7,755 nt of DNA from assembly GCA_903944555.1 (NCBI GenBank), contig CAJASG010000539.1:1-7755 (forward strand), given 5' to 3'. This document shows, piece by piece, positions 7,471-7,755 of the stretch; position 1 is the first letter of the stretch, and every line of letters starts with the position of its first letter. The stretch comes from an uncultured beta proteobacterium (GTDB lineage: Bacteria; Pseudomonadota; Gammaproteobacteria; Burkholderiales; Burkholderiaceae_C). A program made the position numbers and the translations under genes. Under the pieces are notes generated by a model. The model was not told the origin of the DNA. It did no database searches and saw only the letters and a program-made list of their open reading frames with translations.

Positions 7471-7755
7471 CCGATTGCGCAGACGACTGGGTCGCAAAAG
7501 TGATTTGATTCAAACCGGAACGCCGCGCGGCCTCCATCACGGTGACCACGGCTTGGTGCCGGGCGCTCGCGTCGGCACTGATGATGACCACGGTGTCCTT
7601 GCCGGCCTTGGCTCCCTCAGTCAGCGCCATGGCGACGCTCTCCAGGCTGCGGCCCACCACCGGGACGCGGTTGACGCTGTAGGCGCCGTCAGAGCTCACA
7701 GTCACGATCAACTCCTTGGGGTAATCCCGTTGTGCGTCGGTGTCGGCCACCGGCA
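7460..7755 (-). CDS. exbD: ExbD/TolR family protein, C-terminal part (5' end beyond window)
   Basis: 97 residues plus the stop are visible, reading [20 protein letters not shown], then [40 protein letters not shown] and [12 protein letters not shown]. This is the periplasmic domain of ExbD/TolR, a subunit of the proton-driven inner-membrane motors that energise TonB or TolA. The N-terminal transmembrane helix with its key aspartate lies outside the window, so ExbD and TolR cannot be fully told apart; the ADTDA...PKELIVTV pattern and the position directly before lpxK fit the small ExbD proteins found there in Comamonadaceae. The GTG at 7750 is probably internal, since the frame continues to the edge. 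The stop overlaps the likely lpxK start, indicating an operon. Confidence 0.9.
   Translation of the reverse strand, partial: PVADTDAQRDYPKELIVTVSSDGAYSVNRVPVVGRSLESVAMALTEGAKAGKDTVVIISADASARHQAVVTVMEAARRSGLNQITFATQSSAQSGGN

Overview
The window looks like ordinary chromosomal DNA from a betaproteobacterium of the Burkholderiales, most likely the Comamonadaceae (Rhodoferax/Polaromonas/Acidovorax-like). The reasons are the gene order exbD-lpxK-Trm112-kdsB-adk, the sequences of those products, a LexA with an extended linker, and a short interspersed sequence of a kind I associate (from memory) with Comamonadaceae. I see no rRNA, tRNA, CRISPR array, transposase or phage gene.

Layout, left to right. 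Positions 1-2413 (minus strand) hold most of a large fusion protein, a circularly permuted ATP-grasp domain followed by an alpha-E domain, which runs off the left edge. Positions 2476-2823 (minus) hold a small uncharacterised gene just downstream of lexA (2845-3519, minus). Positions 3520-3633 are a divergent control region with two LexA-type boxes, followed by a cytoplasmic asparaginase gene on the plus strand (3634-4620). The asparaginase gene converges on adk (4663-5319, minus), and a strong symmetric hairpin between them can terminate both. From there to the right edge, everything is on the minus strand: kdsB (5443-6207), a Trm112-family gene (6219-6401), lpxK (6382 to about 7470) and the C-terminal part of an ExbD/TolR protein (7460 to the edge). 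These genes overlap or nearly touch and read as one operon in the order exbD-lpxK-Trm112-kdsB, with adk about 120 bases further on.

How the genes fit together: lpxK and kdsB both serve outer-membrane lipopolysaccharide. LpxK adds the 4'-phosphate to lipid A, and KdsB activates Kdo, the first inner-core sugar. ExbD belongs to a proton-driven inner-membrane energiser, so the operon has an envelope theme, with adk as a housekeeping neighbour. lexA and its small downstream partner probably form an autoregulated SOS unit. The asparaginase gene shares the upstream region with lexA and could be affected by LexA binding.

Most of the window is conventional. The parts most worth a second look are the unknown gene behind lexA, the uncharacterised ATP-grasp/alpha-E ligase-like fusion, and a 27-bp repeat found twice, each time inside a reading frame (once in the unknown gene and once in lpxK, in different frames).
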